Of a stretch of DNA of 64,000 bases, positions 45,329 through 55,340 are shown piece by piece. The notes under the pieces are model-generated. The model made no database searches and was not told the DNA's origin. It was given only the letters and a program-made list of their open reading frames with translations. This stretch comes from Listeria goaensis (lineage in GTDB: Bacteria > Bacillota > Bacilli > Lactobacillales > Listeriaceae). Each line of letters starts with the position of its first letter. The stretch's first letter is position 1. Location: the NCBI RefSeq assembly GCF_900186125.1, contig NZ_FYBQ01000001.1, positions 1 through 64,000 of the forward strand, written 5' to 3'. A program made the translations under genes and the position numbers.

Positions 45329-45364
45329 TTGTATGTGAAAGAAATTGAGTTGGAGGGTAGTGCT

Positions 45365-45793
45365 ATGCCAACACCTAGTATGGAAGACTATATTGAGAAA
45401 ATCTATTCTCTGATCGAAAACAAGGGTTATGCGCGTGTTTCGGATATTGCTGACGAACTTATGGTGCATCCTTCTTCGGTTACGAAGATGGTACAAAAAC
45501 TTGATAAAGATGGCTATCTTGTCTATGAAAAGTATCGTGGCCTGATTTTAACGCCGAAAGGTAACAAAGCAGGGAAACGACTACTCGAACGCCATACTTT
45601 GTTGGAAAGTTTTTTACGTACGATTGGCGTAAAAGAAGAGCATGTTTATGAAGATGTTGAAGGAATTGAGCATCATTTAAGTTGGAATTCAATTGACCGA
45701 ATTGGCGATCTCTTACAGTTTTTTGAAGAGAACGAAGACGCACTGAAAAAGCTTCGAGCGCTGAATTCAGCTGACTCGGAAAAAGATGAGTAA
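45365..45793 (+). CDS. mntR: manganese-dependent transcriptional regulator MntR
   Basis: 142 residues from ATG 45365 (TTGGAGGG upstream). The DtxR-type winged helix includes [12 protein letters not shown] and the recognition part [19 protein letters not shown]; the metal site uses residues in [19 protein letters not shown]. With Mn bound it represses manganese uptake genes. Transcribed alone, divergent from csp. Confidence 0.95.
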   Translation: MPTPSMEDYIEKIYSLIENKGYARVSDIADELMVHPSSVTKMVQKLDKDGYLVYEKYRGLILTPKGNKAGKRLLERHTLLESFLRTIGVKEEHVYEDVEGIEHHLSWNSIDRIGDLLQFFEENEDALKKLRALNSADSEKDE

Positions 45794-45802
45794 GGTAACA
45801 CG

Positions 45803-45872
45803 GAATTGTAAATGTAGCTGCGCAATCAAATTTCCGTTCAGTAGTTTCTTACTGGCCGATTTTTTCGGTGCC
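45803..45872 (+). promoter_or_regulatory. possible structured region between mntR and fhs
   Basis: ACGGAATTG and the later CAA...TTCCGT can form a long interrupted stem, followed by CAGTA/TACTG and TTTTTT. It could terminate mntR. Not matched to a known regulator. Confidence 0.35.
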
Positions 45873-45886
45873 TAAAAAGGAAAGGG

Positions 45887-45914
45887 TTTACATTTTACAA
45901 TTTCTCATTATACA
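45887..45914 (+). promoter_or_regulatory. promoter of fhs
   Basis: TTTACA (45887-45892), 16-base spacer, TATACA (45909-45914), about 18 bases before the start codon's ribosome site region. Confidence 0.5.
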
Positions 45915-45932
45915 TATATGGAGGGGAATAGA

Positions 45933-47615
45933 ATGACGAAAGAAGTAAAATCAGACATCGAGATTGCACTCGCAGCAAAGGTAAATCCTATTATAGAAAT
46001 TGCGGAAAGTATCGGTTTAGATGAACAGGATTTAGAGCTTTATGGTAAAACAAAGGCCAAGTTGACCTATGAAACCATCCATTCATTAGAAAATAAAGAA
46101 AACGGGAAATTAATTTTAGTTACGGCGATTAACCCCACACCCGCGGGTGAAGGGAAATCAACCGTGACAGTTGGTCTCGGGGATGCTCTTTCGAGAAAAG
46201 GGAAGAAGACGGTGATTGCACTTCGTGAGCCGTCGCTTGGTCCAACAATGGGAATTAAAGGCGGGGCAACTGGTGGCGGTTATGCACAAGTTGTGCCAAT
46301 GGAAGATATCAACTTGCATTTCACTGGTGACTTTCATGCGATTACAACGGCAAATAATGCTTTATCGGCATTTATCGATAACCATATGCAACAAGGCAAC
46401 GATTTGAAGATTGATCAACGACGCATCGTTTGGAAACGTGTGGTGGATTTAAATGACCGCGCACTTCGTAAAGTTATTGTCGGTCTTGGCGGTCCCGTTC
46501 AAGGGATTCCACGCGAAGATGGTTTTGATATTACGGTTGCGTCTGAAATTATGGCGATCATTTGCTTAGCGACAGACTTAAAAGATTTGAAGCATCGTTT
46601 AAGCGAGATCGTGATTGGCTATAACTATGCACGGGAGCCAATTACAGTCGGAGAACTGGGCTATGAAGGGGCTTTAACGTTACTTTTAAAAGATGCGTTA
46701 AAACCGAATCTTGTGCAGACATTAGAACATACACCGGCGATTGTGCACGGGGGACCGTTTGCGAATATCGCACATGGCTGCAACAGTATTTCGGCAACCA
46801 AAACGGCGCTTAGGCTCGGCGAATTTGTTGTAACTGAAGCAGGATTTGGCGCAGATTTAGGCGCAGAAAAGTTCTTAGATATTAAAGTGCCTTCTTTAGG
46901 AAAAGCACCAGATTGTGTGGTCATTGTCGCAACAATTCGCGCACTTAAAATGCATGGTGGTGTAGCGAAAACCGAGCTTGGGGCAGAAAATGTGGACGCA
47001 CTGAAAGCTGGTTTTGCTAATCTGAAAAAACATACAGAATCCATTGGGGAATTTGGTTTGCCATTTGTGATTGCCATCAATAAATTTGTGTCAGACACAG
47101 ATGCAGAAGTGCGTGCCCTAGAAGAACTCTGCCAAGCAAATGACATCCCATTCTCGCTTACAGAAGTTTGGGAAAAAGGCGGAGAAGGTGGGCTCGAACT
47201 TGCCGAAAAAGTGATTGGTGAAATTGAGAAAGGCACAGCAAATTATACGCGCCTTTACGACGATGCTGAATCCATTGAAGCGAAACTTGAAAAAATTGTT
47301 ACGAAAATTTACGGCGGCATGGGCATCGAACTCTCCACGAAAGCGCAAAAACAAATTGTTGATTTCAAAAAGTACGGTTGGGATCGCTATCCAATTTGTA
47401 TGGCGAAAACGCAGTATTCACTTTCTGATGAGCCAACGCTACTTGGTCGCCCAGAAAACTTTACGATTCATATCCGCGAATTTATTCCAAAACTAGGCGC
47501 AGGTTTCATTGTTGCTCTAACTGGCGATGTTATGACCATGCCTGGTCTTCCGAAAAAACCGGCGGCACTGAATATGGACGTTGATGAAAACGGAAATGCA
47601 ATGGGATTATTCTAA
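45933..47615 (+). CDS. fhs: formate-tetrahydrofolate ligase
   Basis: 560 residues from ATG 45933 (GGAGGGG upstream). The ATP-binding loop is [18 protein letters not shown]; family segments are [20 protein letters not shown] and [14 protein letters not shown]. It activates formate onto tetrahydrofolate to 10-formyl-THF, feeding purine and formyl-Met-tRNA synthesis. Stands alone between mntR and an ABC-F gene with its own terminator. Confidence 0.97.
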   Translation: MTKEVKSDIEIALAAKVNPIIEIAESIGLDEQDLELYGKTKAKLTYETIHSLENKENGKLILVTAINPTPAGEGKSTVTVGLGDALSRKGKKTVIALREPSLGPTMGIKGGATGGGYAQVVPMEDINLHFTGDFHAITTANNALSAFIDNHMQQGNDLKIDQRRIVWKRVVDLNDRALRKVIVGLGGPVQGIPREDGFDITVASEIMAIICLATDLKDLKHRLSEIVIGYNYAREPITVGELGYEGALTLLLKDALKPNLVQTLEHTPAIVHGGPFANIAHGCNSISATKTALRLGEFVVTEAGFGADLGAEKFLDIKVPSLGKAPDCVVIVATIRALKMHGGVAKTELGAENVDALKAGFANLKKHTESIGEFGLPFVIAINKFVSDTDAEVRALEELCQANDIPFSLTEVWEKGGEGGLELAEKVIGEIEKGTANYTRLYDDAESIEAKLEKIVTKIYGGMGIELSTKAQKQIVDFKKYGWDRYPICMAKTQYSLSDEPTLLGRPENFTIHIREFIPKLGAGFIVALTGDVMTMPGLPKKPAALNMDVDENGNAMGLF

Positions 47616-47620
47616 GCTAG

Positions 47621-47646
47621 AAAGACGCGATTTTCGCGTCTTTTTT
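47621..47646 (+). terminator. terminator of fhs
   Basis: Stem AAGACGCGA/TCGCGTCTT with a short T loop and six T. Confidence 0.9.
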
Positions 47647-47926
47647 GTATGCAAAAAACGACGAAACTACTTGAAAAACCAGCGTTGTTAGCGAAAATAC
47701 AATAGTTGCGAAAACGTAGATTGGTTGAGGGGATTGTGTTAAAATAAATGGACGGAGAAGCGAAGATAGTTATTTTGCACGCTACTAAAATTATAAACCA
47801 CCGTCTTAAACAGATTCTGCCGAAGGGGCTGTTCCAACACGTCCCTCTTTCATTGAAAGTTTTTTTACGTATACGCGGTTGGATATGCTAGAATAGATAA
47901 TACAAACCTGAATAGGATGAGGATAA
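47647..47926. other. 280-base spacer upstream of the ABC-F gene
   Basis: No gene seen. Near the right end a TGC-TAGAAT extended -10 (about 47889-47894) lies 32 bases before the ATG. The rest carries no hairpin or riboswitch that I recognise, although ABC-F genes often have attenuating leaders. Confidence 0.4.
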
Positions 47927-49801
47927 ATGAAACAACTAAAAGCGATGAATATAACCAAGACGTTTGGAGATAAAACTCTCTTTGAACAAGTAGATTTGAC
48001 AATTTCAGAAGGTGAGCGCATCGGTCTAATTGGCGTAAATGGTACGGGTAAATCCACCTTTTTAGATTGTCTTGCAGGGGTTTCAAGTGGGGATACAGGA
48101 GAAATTGTGAAAGCGAATGATTATACAATTGGCTTTTTAAGACAAAATCCCCCTTTAGATGAAAATGCAACGGTTTTAGAAGCGGTTTTTGCGGGAGAAA
48201 CACGAAATTTACGGGCGATGCGGGAATATGAAGAAGTTTTGCTTGCCATGGAAGAAAATCATAGTGAGGCTATAAATGAGCGTTTTGCGCGGGCACAGGC
48301 GGAGATGGACGCGACGAATGCGTGGGATATGAACACCGAAGCGAAGACGATTCTCGACCGACTTGGCGTCACACAATTAAAAGCAAAAATTAGTGAGCTT
48401 TCTGGTGGCGAACGAAAACGTGCGGCGCTGGCCCAAGTATTAATTGAAACGCCCGATTTACTCATTTTAGATGAGCCGACGAACCATCTGGACTTTGCTT
48501 CAATCAAATGGCTAGAGGACTTTCTTTTGCGCTTTAAAGGCGCCGTTTTAGTTGTGACGCATGACCGTTACTTTCTGGATAGGATTACGAATCATATCGT
48601 TGAACTCGACCGCGGCAAGCTTTACCGCTACGTAGGCAACTATGAGAGTTTCATGGAATCTAAAGCGGTTCGGATGGAAAACGAGGTACGAGAGTCGGAA
48701 AAGAATCGCAATTTATATCGCAAAGAGCTTGCTTGGATGCGCCGCGGGGCGAAAGCGCGTTCTACGAAGCAGAAGGCGCGTAAGGATCGTTTTACGGACT
48801 TGGAAGATAAGGTGAAGACGAAGGCGGACGATACGAAACTAGAGCTGGATTTCAAGACGAGTCGCTTAGGAAATGATGTGTTTTTACTTGAACATGTGGC
48901 GAAGCGTTTTGACCAGAAAGTGATTTTAAACGATTTTAATTTATTAATTGCTCCGGGTGAAAGGCTTGGGATTACTGGGCGAAACGGCACGGGAAAGTCA
49001 ACTTTGCTCAACATGCTTGCAGGAGAAATTTCGGCAGATGCGGGAGATGTGACGACGGGGCAGACAGTGCAAATTGGCTATTATACGCAGCAAAATACCG
49101 AACTTGATCCAGATAAGCGGCTAATTACTTTTCTACAGGAAATTGGAAATGAAGTTAAGACGATGCAAAATGAAACAATTAGTGTGAGCGCCATGCTTGA
49201 ACGCTTCCTTTTTCCAAAAGAAACGCACGGGAAATTGATTGCTTCACTTTCAGGTGGGGAAAAGCGGCGCCTCTTTTTACTTAAAATTTTGATGAGCGCG
49301 CCGAACGTTCTATTACTCGATGAACCGACAAATGATTTAGATACAGAAACTTTGACCGTTTTGGAAGACTATTTAGAAACGTTTAATGGGACTGTCATTA
49401 CAGTCAGCCATGATCGCTACTTTCTTGATAAAACGGCTTCCAAATTGCTTGTGTTTCAAGGCGCTGGCGTCGTCCAAGAATATTACGGGATGTATAGCGA
49501 GTATTTGCTTTTGGAAGAACAAAAAGAAATTAAGCCAACCGTTCGAAAAGTGCAGGAAAAACCTGTAGCTGAAACGAAAGAAAAAGTGCGACTTTCTTAT
49601 ATGGAGAAAAAAGAATGGGCCGGTATTGAAGAAGCCATTGCCACAAAAGAAGAGCTCGTCGCGAATTTGAACGAAGCTTTACTTGAAACAGGTGCCGATT
49701 TTACAAAAGCTCGCGAGTTAAGTGAACAAATTGAAGCAGGAGAAGCCGAATTGTTACATTTGTACGAGCGTTATGAATATTTATCGCAATTTGCGAATTA
49801 G
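47927..49801 (+). CDS. ABC-F family ribosome-associated ATPase
   Basis: 624 residues without membrane segments: two ABC domains in one chain. Walker A sites are [14 protein letters not shown] and [14 protein letters not shown]; signatures and Walker B are [13 protein letters not shown] ... [12 protein letters not shown] and [13 protein letters not shown] ... [12 protein letters not shown]. Between them lies the basic linker with [20 protein letters not shown], and the C-terminus is a coiled coil. The proteins bind the ribosomal E site and rescue stalls; Uup-like by its C-terminal tail. thyA follows after 10 bases. Confidence 0.93.
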   Translation: MKQLKAMNITKTFGDKTLFEQVDLTISEGERIGLIGVNGTGKSTFLDCLAGVSSGDTGEIVKANDYTIGFLRQNPPLDENATVLEAVFAGETRNLRAMREYEEVLLAMEENHSEAINERFARAQAEMDATNAWDMNTEAKTILDRLGVTQLKAKISELSGGERKRAALAQVLIETPDLLILDEPTNHLDFASIKWLEDFLLRFKGAVLVVTHDRYFLDRITNHIVELDRGKLYRYVGNYESFMESKAVRMENEVRESEKNRNLYRKELAWMRRGAKARSTKQKARKDRFTDLEDKVKTKADDTKLELDFKTSRLGNDVFLLEHVAKRFDQKVILNDFNLLIAPGERLGITGRNGTGKSTLLNMLAGEISADAGDVTTGQTVQIGYYTQQNTELDPDKRLITFLQEIGNEVKTMQNETISVSAMLERFLFPKETHGKLIASLSGGEKRRLFLLKILMSAPNVLLLDEPTNDLDTETLTVLEDYLETFNGTVITVSHDRYFLDKTASKLLVFQGAGVVQEYYGMYSEYLLLEEQKEIKPTVRKVQEKPVAETKEKVRLSYMEKKEWAGIEEAIATKEELVANLNEALLETGADFTKARELSEQIEAGEAELLHLYERYEYLSQFAN

Positions 49802-49811
49802 GAGTGGGACG

Positions 49812-50756
49812 ATGAAACAATATTTAGATTTGGAAAAATATGTGTTAGAAAATGGCACGCAAAAAGGGGACCGCACAGGGACTGGAACGATTAGTACGTT
49901 CGGCTATCAAATGCGTTTTAACTTACAGGAAGGTTTTCCGATTTTGACGACAAAACGTGTACCGTTTCGCTTAGTTGTGAGTGAATTGTTATGGTTTTTG
50001 CACGGGGACACGAACATTCGCTATTTGTTGCAACACAATAACAATATTTGGAATGAATGGGCGTTTGAGCGCTATGTGAAAAGTGCGGATTACAGTGGCC
50101 CTGATATGACGGATTTTGGTTTGCGGGCGAATAGTGATCCGAAATTTAATGAAGTTTATCAAGCTGAAATGGAGAAATTTAAAGCGCAAATCTTAGAAGA
50201 CATGAGCTTTGCTGAAAAATACGGTGAGCTTGGCAATATTTACGGGAAACAATGGCGTGAATGGAAAACGTCTAGCGGTGCGACAATTGATCAGCTGCAG
50301 GAAGTCATTCAAATGATTAAAACGAACCCCAATTCGCGCCGTCTAATTGTATCCGCATGGAATCCGGAAGATGTGCCGAACATGGCTTTGCCGCCTTGTC
50401 ACACGCTGTTCCAATTTTTTGTGGCAGACGGAAAACTATCCTGTCAGCTTTATCAAAGAAGTGCGGATATCTTTTTAGGGGTACCGTTCAACATTGCAAG
50501 CTATGCGCTACTTACGCATTTAATTGCGCGTGAAACGGGGCTTGAGGTGGGCGAATTCGTTCACACGATGGGAGATGCGCATCTTTACAACAACCATATT
50601 GAGCAAGTGAAAGAGCAATTGTCGCGTGATACGCGTCCGCTTCCGAAGCTTGTTTTATCGGATAAGCCGGCGACGATTTTCGATTTTGATGTGGCGGATA
50701 TTACGCTAGAAGGCTACGACCCGCACAAGATGATTAAAGCACCGATTTCTGTTTGA
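49812..50756 (+). CDS. thyA: thymidylate synthase
   Basis: 314 residues, the longer ThyA form of Listeria and staphylococci. The catalytic cysteine is about residue 196 in [13 protein letters not shown]; substrate contacts are in [36 protein letters not shown] and [12 protein letters not shown]. It methylates dUMP using methylene-tetrahydrofolate, giving dihydrofolate that is recycled by the neighbouring folA product. folA begins 11 bases after its stop. Confidence 0.97.
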   Translation: MKQYLDLEKYVLENGTQKGDRTGTGTISTFGYQMRFNLQEGFPILTTKRVPFRLVVSELLWFLHGDTNIRYLLQHNNNIWNEWAFERYVKSADYSGPDMTDFGLRANSDPKFNEVYQAEMEKFKAQILEDMSFAEKYGELGNIYGKQWREWKTSSGATIDQLQEVIQMIKTNPNSRRLIVSAWNPEDVPNMALPPCHTLFQFFVADGKLSCQLYQRSADIFLGVPFNIASYALLTHLIARETGLEVGEFVHTMGDAHLYNNHIEQVKEQLSRDTRPLPKLVLSDKPATIFDFDVADITLEGYDPHKMIKAPISV

Positions 50757-50767
50757 GGAGGATGACG

Positions 50768-51253
50768 ATGATTTCTTTTATTTGGGCACAAGATAAAATG
50801 GGCAACATTGGGAAAGAGAATAAAATGCCGTGGCATCTGCCAGCCGATTTGAAGTTTTTTAAAGAGCAGACGAGCGGTCACACAATTGTGATGGGGCGAA
50901 AAACGTATGATTCCCTTGGAAAAGCTTTACCTAATCGGCGAAATCTCGTTTTGTCACGTGATAAGTCGCTCCAATTGCCAGATGCGGAAGTGGTCCATGA
51001 TAAGCAAACTATTTTGGATTTGGCGGCAAATGAGTCGGTCTTTATTTGCGGGGGAGCAGAAATTTATCGCTTATTTCAAGCGGAAGTCGACCGTTTAATT
51101 GTGACGAAAATTGATGCGGCTTATGATGCTGATACGGCTTTCCCTGAAATCGACTGGTCAAATTTCCAATTGATGAGCCAAACGGACGGCATGCGTGATG
51201 AAAAAAGCAACGTTACATTTGGTTTCTATACGTACGAAAGAAAATCGGTATGA
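50768..51253 (+). CDS. folA: dihydrofolate reductase
   Basis: 161 residues from ATG 50768 (GAGGAGG six bases upstream). Recognisable parts are WAQDKMGNIGKENKMPWHLP, the active-site DLKFFKEQT, VMGRKTYDSLGKALPNR and FICGGAEIYRLF. It regenerates tetrahydrofolate with NADPH and is the trimethoprim target; no change in the classical active-site residues is evident by eye. Operon thyA-folA with the methyltransferase overlapping its stop. Confidence 0.97.
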   Translation: MISFIWAQDKMGNIGKENKMPWHLPADLKFFKEQTSGHTIVMGRKTYDSLGKALPNRRNLVLSRDKSLQLPDAEVVHDKQTILDLAANESVFICGGAEIYRLFQAEVDRLIVTKIDAAYDADTAFPEIDWSNFQLMSQTDGMRDEKSNVTFGFYTYERKSV

Positions 51254-52119
51254 TGAAATCGAAACTAGAGCAGCGAGCGGAACGAATTTCTGCCGCAGTG
51301 GATGCATTTCGTTGCCCAATTTGTGCGTCGCCATGTCATTTTGTTCGGCCATTGACATTAAAATGTGAAACGGGGCACGCGTTTGATGTTGCGAAACCAG
51401 GCTACTTGTTTTTACTGCCACACGGAGTGAAAACGAAATATGAGCAAGGTTTATTTGAAGCGCGGAAACGGCTCATTGAAACAGGCTTTTTTGATGGTCT
51501 GACGGCGCAAATTGTCCCTCTTATAAATCGTTTCAATAAAGCGGAGATTCAAATGGTTGACGCTGGTTCAGGCGAGGGCAGTCACTTGGCGCATCTTTTA
51601 GCCCAGAGTGAGAAAAAAGTTCGGGCATTTGGTTTTGATATTGCAAAAGAAGGCGTTCGGCAGGCTGCGAGAGATTACGGGGAAGCAATTTGGGCGGTTG
51701 CGGATCTTGCGAATATGCCGCTTCAAACGGGACAAACGGATGTCATTCTAAATATTTTGTCGCCAGCTAGTTATCAGGAATTTGCGCGAATTTTAACGGA
51801 TGACGGTATTTTAATTAAGGTTATGCCGGAAACGAATTATTTAACCGAGTTACGTGCCTTTTTTTATGAAGAAAACACGTATTCAAATGAGCGTGTGCAT
51901 GAACGCTTTAAGGAAACTTTTACGATTTTGCATGAGGAGCGTATTACGTATGAGCGCGAACTTAATCGGGTGGAGCTGACGGATTTAATGGAAATGACAC
52001 CACTTGGCTGGCACATTACGGAAGAAAAGAAAGCGGCGCTACTACAAAAAACGCCTCAAAAAATCACCGTTGATTACAAATTAGTTGTTGGCGCTAAACA
52101 TAATTTGGACTTAAAATAG
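51250..52119 (+). CDS. 23S rRNA (guanine-N1)-methyltransferase, RlmA family
   Basis: 289 residues; the start overlaps the folA stop (ATGATG, either ATG possible). The N-terminal zinc knuckle CPICASPCHF ... LKCETGHAFDVA is typical of RlmA, and the SAM site is MVDAGSGEGSHLAHL. It methylates G745 or G748 of 23S rRNA; the G748 form affects tylosin response, but I cannot tell which type this is. The same gene follows folA in L. monocytogenes. Confidence 0.9.
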   Translation: MMKSKLEQRAERISAAVDAFRCPICASPCHFVRPLTLKCETGHAFDVAKPGYLFLLPHGVKTKYEQGLFEARKRLIETGFFDGLTAQIVPLINRFNKAEIQMVDAGSGEGSHLAHLLAQSEKKVRAFGFDIAKEGVRQAARDYGEAIWAVADLANMPLQTGQTDVILNILSPASYQEFARILTDDGILIKVMPETNYLTELRAFFYEENTYSNERVHERFKETFTILHEERITYERELNRVELTDLMEMTPLGWHITEEKKAALLQKTPQKITVDYKLVVGAKHNLDLK

Positions 52120-52163
52120 GGCTTTCCATGTTATATAATGAAAAGAAAAACAGGAGGTTTCGT

Positions 52164-53651
52164 ATGACTGAATTTTTAGCACTTCAAAATGGCTCAGATA
52201 TTCGTGGTATTGCGATTCAAACGGACGAACACGACGTGACTTTGACGGATGAGGCGATACAAAAAATAGCACGCGGCATCACCTTTTTTCTAACCAAAAA
52301 GAAAGGGTTAAAAGGGCGCATAAAAGTGGCGATTGGCCATGACAGCCGTTTATCGGCGGAACGAATTAAGTCGGAGCTTATTTCCGTGCTCGCGGCAGAT
52401 GGCTTCGCTGTTTTGGACGCGCACCTTGCGACTACGCCTGCGATGTTTATGGCGACCCAGTACGCGGAAATTGACGCCGATTGTGGCATCATGATTACGG
52501 CAAGTCACCTTCCTTATTTTTACAACGGTATCAAAATTTTCACAAAAGCGGGTGGCGCTGAAAAAGAAGATATTGCTTACATATTGGAACATGCGGACCG
52601 AGAGCATGTGAAAGAACAAGCTGGTTCGGTTGAAAATATTGATTTGATGAGCCTCTACGCAGATGATTTAGTGAGGAAGATTCAAACAAAAGTTGGCGCA
52701 GGAGAAAAGCCACTTGCTGACAGTAAAATTGTGGTCGATGCAGGAAATGGAGCAGGTGGTTTTTTCGCAGAGCGCGTTTTAGCTCCACTAGGTGCTGACG
52801 TTTCAGCGAGTCAATTTTTAGAGCCGGACGGCCATTTCCCGAATCACATTCCGAATCCTGACAATGATGAGGCAATGGCGAGCTTACGAAAAGCTGTTTT
52901 AGAAAGTCAAGCTGATTTAGGTGTCATTTTTGATACGGATGTCGACCGCGCGGCTATTATGGATCAGCACGGGGAAAGCTTGAATCGAAATGCTCTTATC
53001 GCCGTTATTTCCGCTATTCTTTTAAAAGAGTATCCTGAAACGACAATCGTGACGGATTCGACAACTTCTGACCATTTAAGAGCTTTTATTGAGGCACATG
53101 CTGGCAAGCAGCATCGTTTTAAACGCGGCTATCGCAATGTTATTGGCGAAGCGATTCGCTTAAATGAAATGGGTACGCCATCTGAAATTGCGATTGAAGT
53201 GAGTGGACATGCTGCTTTGAAAGAAAACTACTTTTTAGATGACGGCGCCTATTTAGTGGCTCGAATTTTAATGGAATATGCGGTACTCAAGAAAAACAGT
53301 CAAGACTTAACTGCTTTGATAGCCGACCTAGAGCAGCCAAAAGAAAGCAAGGAGATTCGCATTCAAATTGCGACGTCTAATTTTAAATCCTACGGACAAA
53401 ACGTGTTGCACGAATTTGAAAGCTTTATCAAACAGACGCCTGACTTTGAACTTGAACGGGAGAATTTTGAAGGTATTCGCGTTAAGACAAGCGGCAAGTA
53501 TGGTTCGGGCTGGTTTCTACTTCGAATGAGTTTGCATGAACCAGTGATGCCGTTTAATTTAGAGGCTGACGAAGCGGGGGGCATAAATCGCGTGCTTGAC
53601 ACGCTAGAGCCATTTTTTGAACGTTTTGATGGGCTACACATTCCATTTTAA
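52164..53651 (+). CDS. phosphomannomutase/phosphoglucomutase
   Basis: 495 residues from ATG 52164 (AGGAGG upstream). The phosphoserine loop is ITASHLPYFYNGIK, the Mg loop IFDTDVDRAAIMD, and the sugar-binding loop EVSGHAAL; the C-terminal phosphate-binding site is FEGIRVKTSGKYGSGWF. It interconverts hexose-1- and 6-phosphates for envelope sugars. This is the longer, eukaryote-like arrangement found in Listeria beside the folA-rlmA genes. Confidence 0.9.
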   Translation: MTEFLALQNGSDIRGIAIQTDEHDVTLTDEAIQKIARGITFFLTKKKGLKGRIKVAIGHDSRLSAERIKSELISVLAADGFAVLDAHLATTPAMFMATQYAEIDADCGIMITASHLPYFYNGIKIFTKAGGAEKEDIAYILEHADREHVKEQAGSVENIDLMSLYADDLVRKIQTKVGAGEKPLADSKIVVDAGNGAGGFFAERVLAPLGADVSASQFLEPDGHFPNHIPNPDNDEAMASLRKAVLESQADLGVIFDTDVDRAAIMDQHGESLNRNALIAVISAILLKEYPETTIVTDSTTSDHLRAFIEAHAGKQHRFKRGYRNVIGEAIRLNEMGTPSEIAIEVSGHAALKENYFLDDGAYLVARILMEYAVLKKNSQDLTALIADLEQPKESKEIRIQIATSNFKSYGQNVLHEFESFIKQTPDFELERENFEGIRVKTSGKYGSGWFLLRMSLHEPVMPFNLEADEAGGINRVLDTLEPFFERFDGLHIPF

Positions 53652-53659
53652 ACTTTACA

Positions 53660-53690
53660 AAATCTTGAAGAGAATTCTTCAAGATTTTTT
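53660..53690 (+). terminator. terminator of the phosphohexomutase gene
   Basis: Eleven-bp stem around AATCTTGAAGA/TCTTCAAGATT with a 4-base loop and a T run. Confidence 0.85.
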
Positions 53691-53734
53691 GTTTTCATGC
53701 TATCATAGAGTGATGTGAAAGAGGAGGTCGACCG

Positions 53735-54712
53735 ATGCGAATTGGGATGCGGACATTAAAAACGGCAATTGGGGCGACAGTTGCAATACTGCTTGCACAG
53801 TGGATAGGATTAGAATATGCTGTTTCGGCGGGAGTTATTACGATTTTGAGTGTTCAAAATACGAAGAAGGGATCGATGCAACTTGCGATTCAGCGCGTTT
53901 ATTCGACTGTGATTGCGCTATCGATTTCAGCCATTTTATTTCTTTTGATAGGATTTAATGCGATTAGTTTTGGACTGTATTTACTTATTTTTATTCCGCT
54001 TGCTGTGCGTCTTAAAGTGACAGATGGGATAGTCGTTAGTTCGGTGCTTGTGACGCACATTTTAGTGGAACAGTCGCTAGCGCTTTTCTGGTTTGTTAAT
54101 GAAATGGCGCTTATGGCAGTGGGGGCGGGGATAGCAATACTGCTAAACCTTTATATGCCTAAACTGGATGTGAAATTAAAACAGGATCAGCAAAAAATTG
54201 AGGCATTGATGAGGCAGATTTTATTCGCGATGTCGCAAAGTTTAAAAAACGAAGTGCCTTATGTTGACGGTGATGTTCGTTTTAGTGAACTTAAAACGTC
54301 TCTTTTAGCCATGCAAGCGGGAGCTACGCAAAATGTGGACAATTATTTTTTAAAAGAAGTGCATTATTATGTGCAATATGTGGATATGCGGCTTGTTCAG
54401 TATCGTGTTTTGACGCAGATGAAGCGACATCTTGCGGAGTTTAAGGGAAATACGGAGCATAGCAAAATTTTGGCTGGATTGACGGAGAAGACGGCGCTTG
54501 AACTTGCGGAAGATAATCCGGCTGATAGGTTGGTTGAAGAAATTACAAATCTTGTTCGCGCTTTTCGAAAAAGTGATTTGCCTAGTTCGCGGGAAGAATT
54601 TGAAAATCGGGCGGTGCTCTTTCAATTTATGAATGATTTACGTTATTTTTTAGAAACAAAACGTGATTTTTATGTGGAATTTGGGTTGGAAAAAGAGCAG
54701 GTGAACGTTTAG
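53735..54712 (+). CDS. aromatic-acid-exporter family membrane protein
   Basis: 325 residues with GAGGAGG upstream. About four to five membrane helices occupy residues 10-135, starting with the family motif RTLKTAIGATVAILLAQW. A long cytoplasmic C-terminal helical domain with regularly spaced Leu and charged residues follows. This is the ArAE_1 / FUSC-like fold (YqjA of Bacillus). Transport of aromatic or other carboxylates is assumed, not shown. Preceded by an extended TGC-TATCAT -10 at 53701-53706. Confidence 0.82.
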   Translation: MRIGMRTLKTAIGATVAILLAQWIGLEYAVSAGVITILSVQNTKKGSMQLAIQRVYSTVIALSISAILFLLIGFNAISFGLYLLIFIPLAVRLKVTDGIVVSSVLVTHILVEQSLALFWFVNEMALMAVGAGIAILLNLYMPKLDVKLKQDQQKIEALMRQILFAMSQSLKNEVPYVDGDVRFSELKTSLLAMQAGATQNVDNYFLKEVHYYVQYVDMRLVQYRVLTQMKRHLAEFKGNTEHSKILAGLTEKTALELAEDNPADRLVEEITNLVRAFRKSDLPSSREEFENRAVLFQFMNDLRYFLETKRDFYVEFGLEKEQVNV

Positions 54713-54761
54713 TCTAAGTTGGAAGGGGAAAACTGGTAAAAAAGCATGCGGAGGTGGTTGT

Positions 54762-55319
54762 ATGTATGCTGTAATTGCACTTTTTGATGAGAATACGGAG
54801 CGAGAGATTAAGGACATTTGGTTTGAATTGAAACGGCGTGGCTTGTCAAATTATGTGGACGACATGCGCCACCGGATGCCACATATTACGCTTGCTACGT
54901 ACGATAATATTCGGCATCAGCAATTTGTGAATAAGCTTGTGCATTTTTATAAAGGGCAGTATGAGATAAAAGTGGAATTTAATGCAGTAGGCACATTTTT
55001 AAAGTCAGGCGTAGTTTTCTTGGCTCCTACGGTAACAAGAGAGTTGCTGTCTCTACATGAAAAGCATCACCTTTTATTTGATGACTACAATCGCAATCCG
55101 ACATCGCATTATTTACCGGGCAGATGGACGCCGCATACGACGATTTCCAGTCATTTACACAATGAAAAAATCGCGGGTGTTTATCGGTACGGGGTCAATC
55201 TTTCGCCGATTAAAGGAAAGATAACGGGAATTGCGCTAATTGAATCGTTCCCGGGAAACCGTGTTGAAATCATTTTTAGAAAACGATTGAAGAAAATAGA
55301 GAAAGGAGCAAGGCGATAG
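54762..55319 (+). CDS. 2H phosphoesterase (2'-5' RNA ligase-like, YjcG family)
   Basis: 185 residues with GGAGGTGG upstream. The two catalytic HxT/S motifs are PHITLAT (about residue 45) and PHTTISS (about residue 128), the hallmark of the 2H superfamily. Members open cyclic phosphates or ligate RNA; this subgroup is uncharacterised. The stop codon lies within the terminator hairpin shared with the converging transporter gene. Confidence 0.87.
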   Translation: MYAVIALFDENTEREIKDIWFELKRRGLSNYVDDMRHRMPHITLATYDNIRHQQFVNKLVHFYKGQYEIKVEFNAVGTFLKSGVVFLAPTVTRELLSLHEKHHLLFDDYNRNPTSHYLPGRWTPHTTISSHLHNEKIAGVYRYGVNLSPIKGKITGIALIESFPGNRVEIIFRKRLKKIEKGARR

Positions 55320-55335
55320 GTCGCCTTGCTCCTTT
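55302..55335. terminator. bidirectional terminator between converging genes
   Basis: Perfect 15-bp stem (55302-55316 with 55321-55335) and 4-base loop. Confidence 0.92.
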
Positions 55336-55340
55336 TCATA

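Larger units (their letters stand above)
45011..45364. other. 354-base divergent spacer between csp and mntR
   Basis: It holds the csp leader and promoter on the left and the mntR promoter on the right. The middle (about 45120-45290) is AT-rich and shows no gene or strong hairpin. Confidence 0.6.

Noticed and set aside
46661-47236. Antisense open frame of 191 codons inside fhs
   Set aside because: It is a codon-usage shadow of a highly conserved gene; the predicted protein is Ser/Pro-rich and matches nothing.
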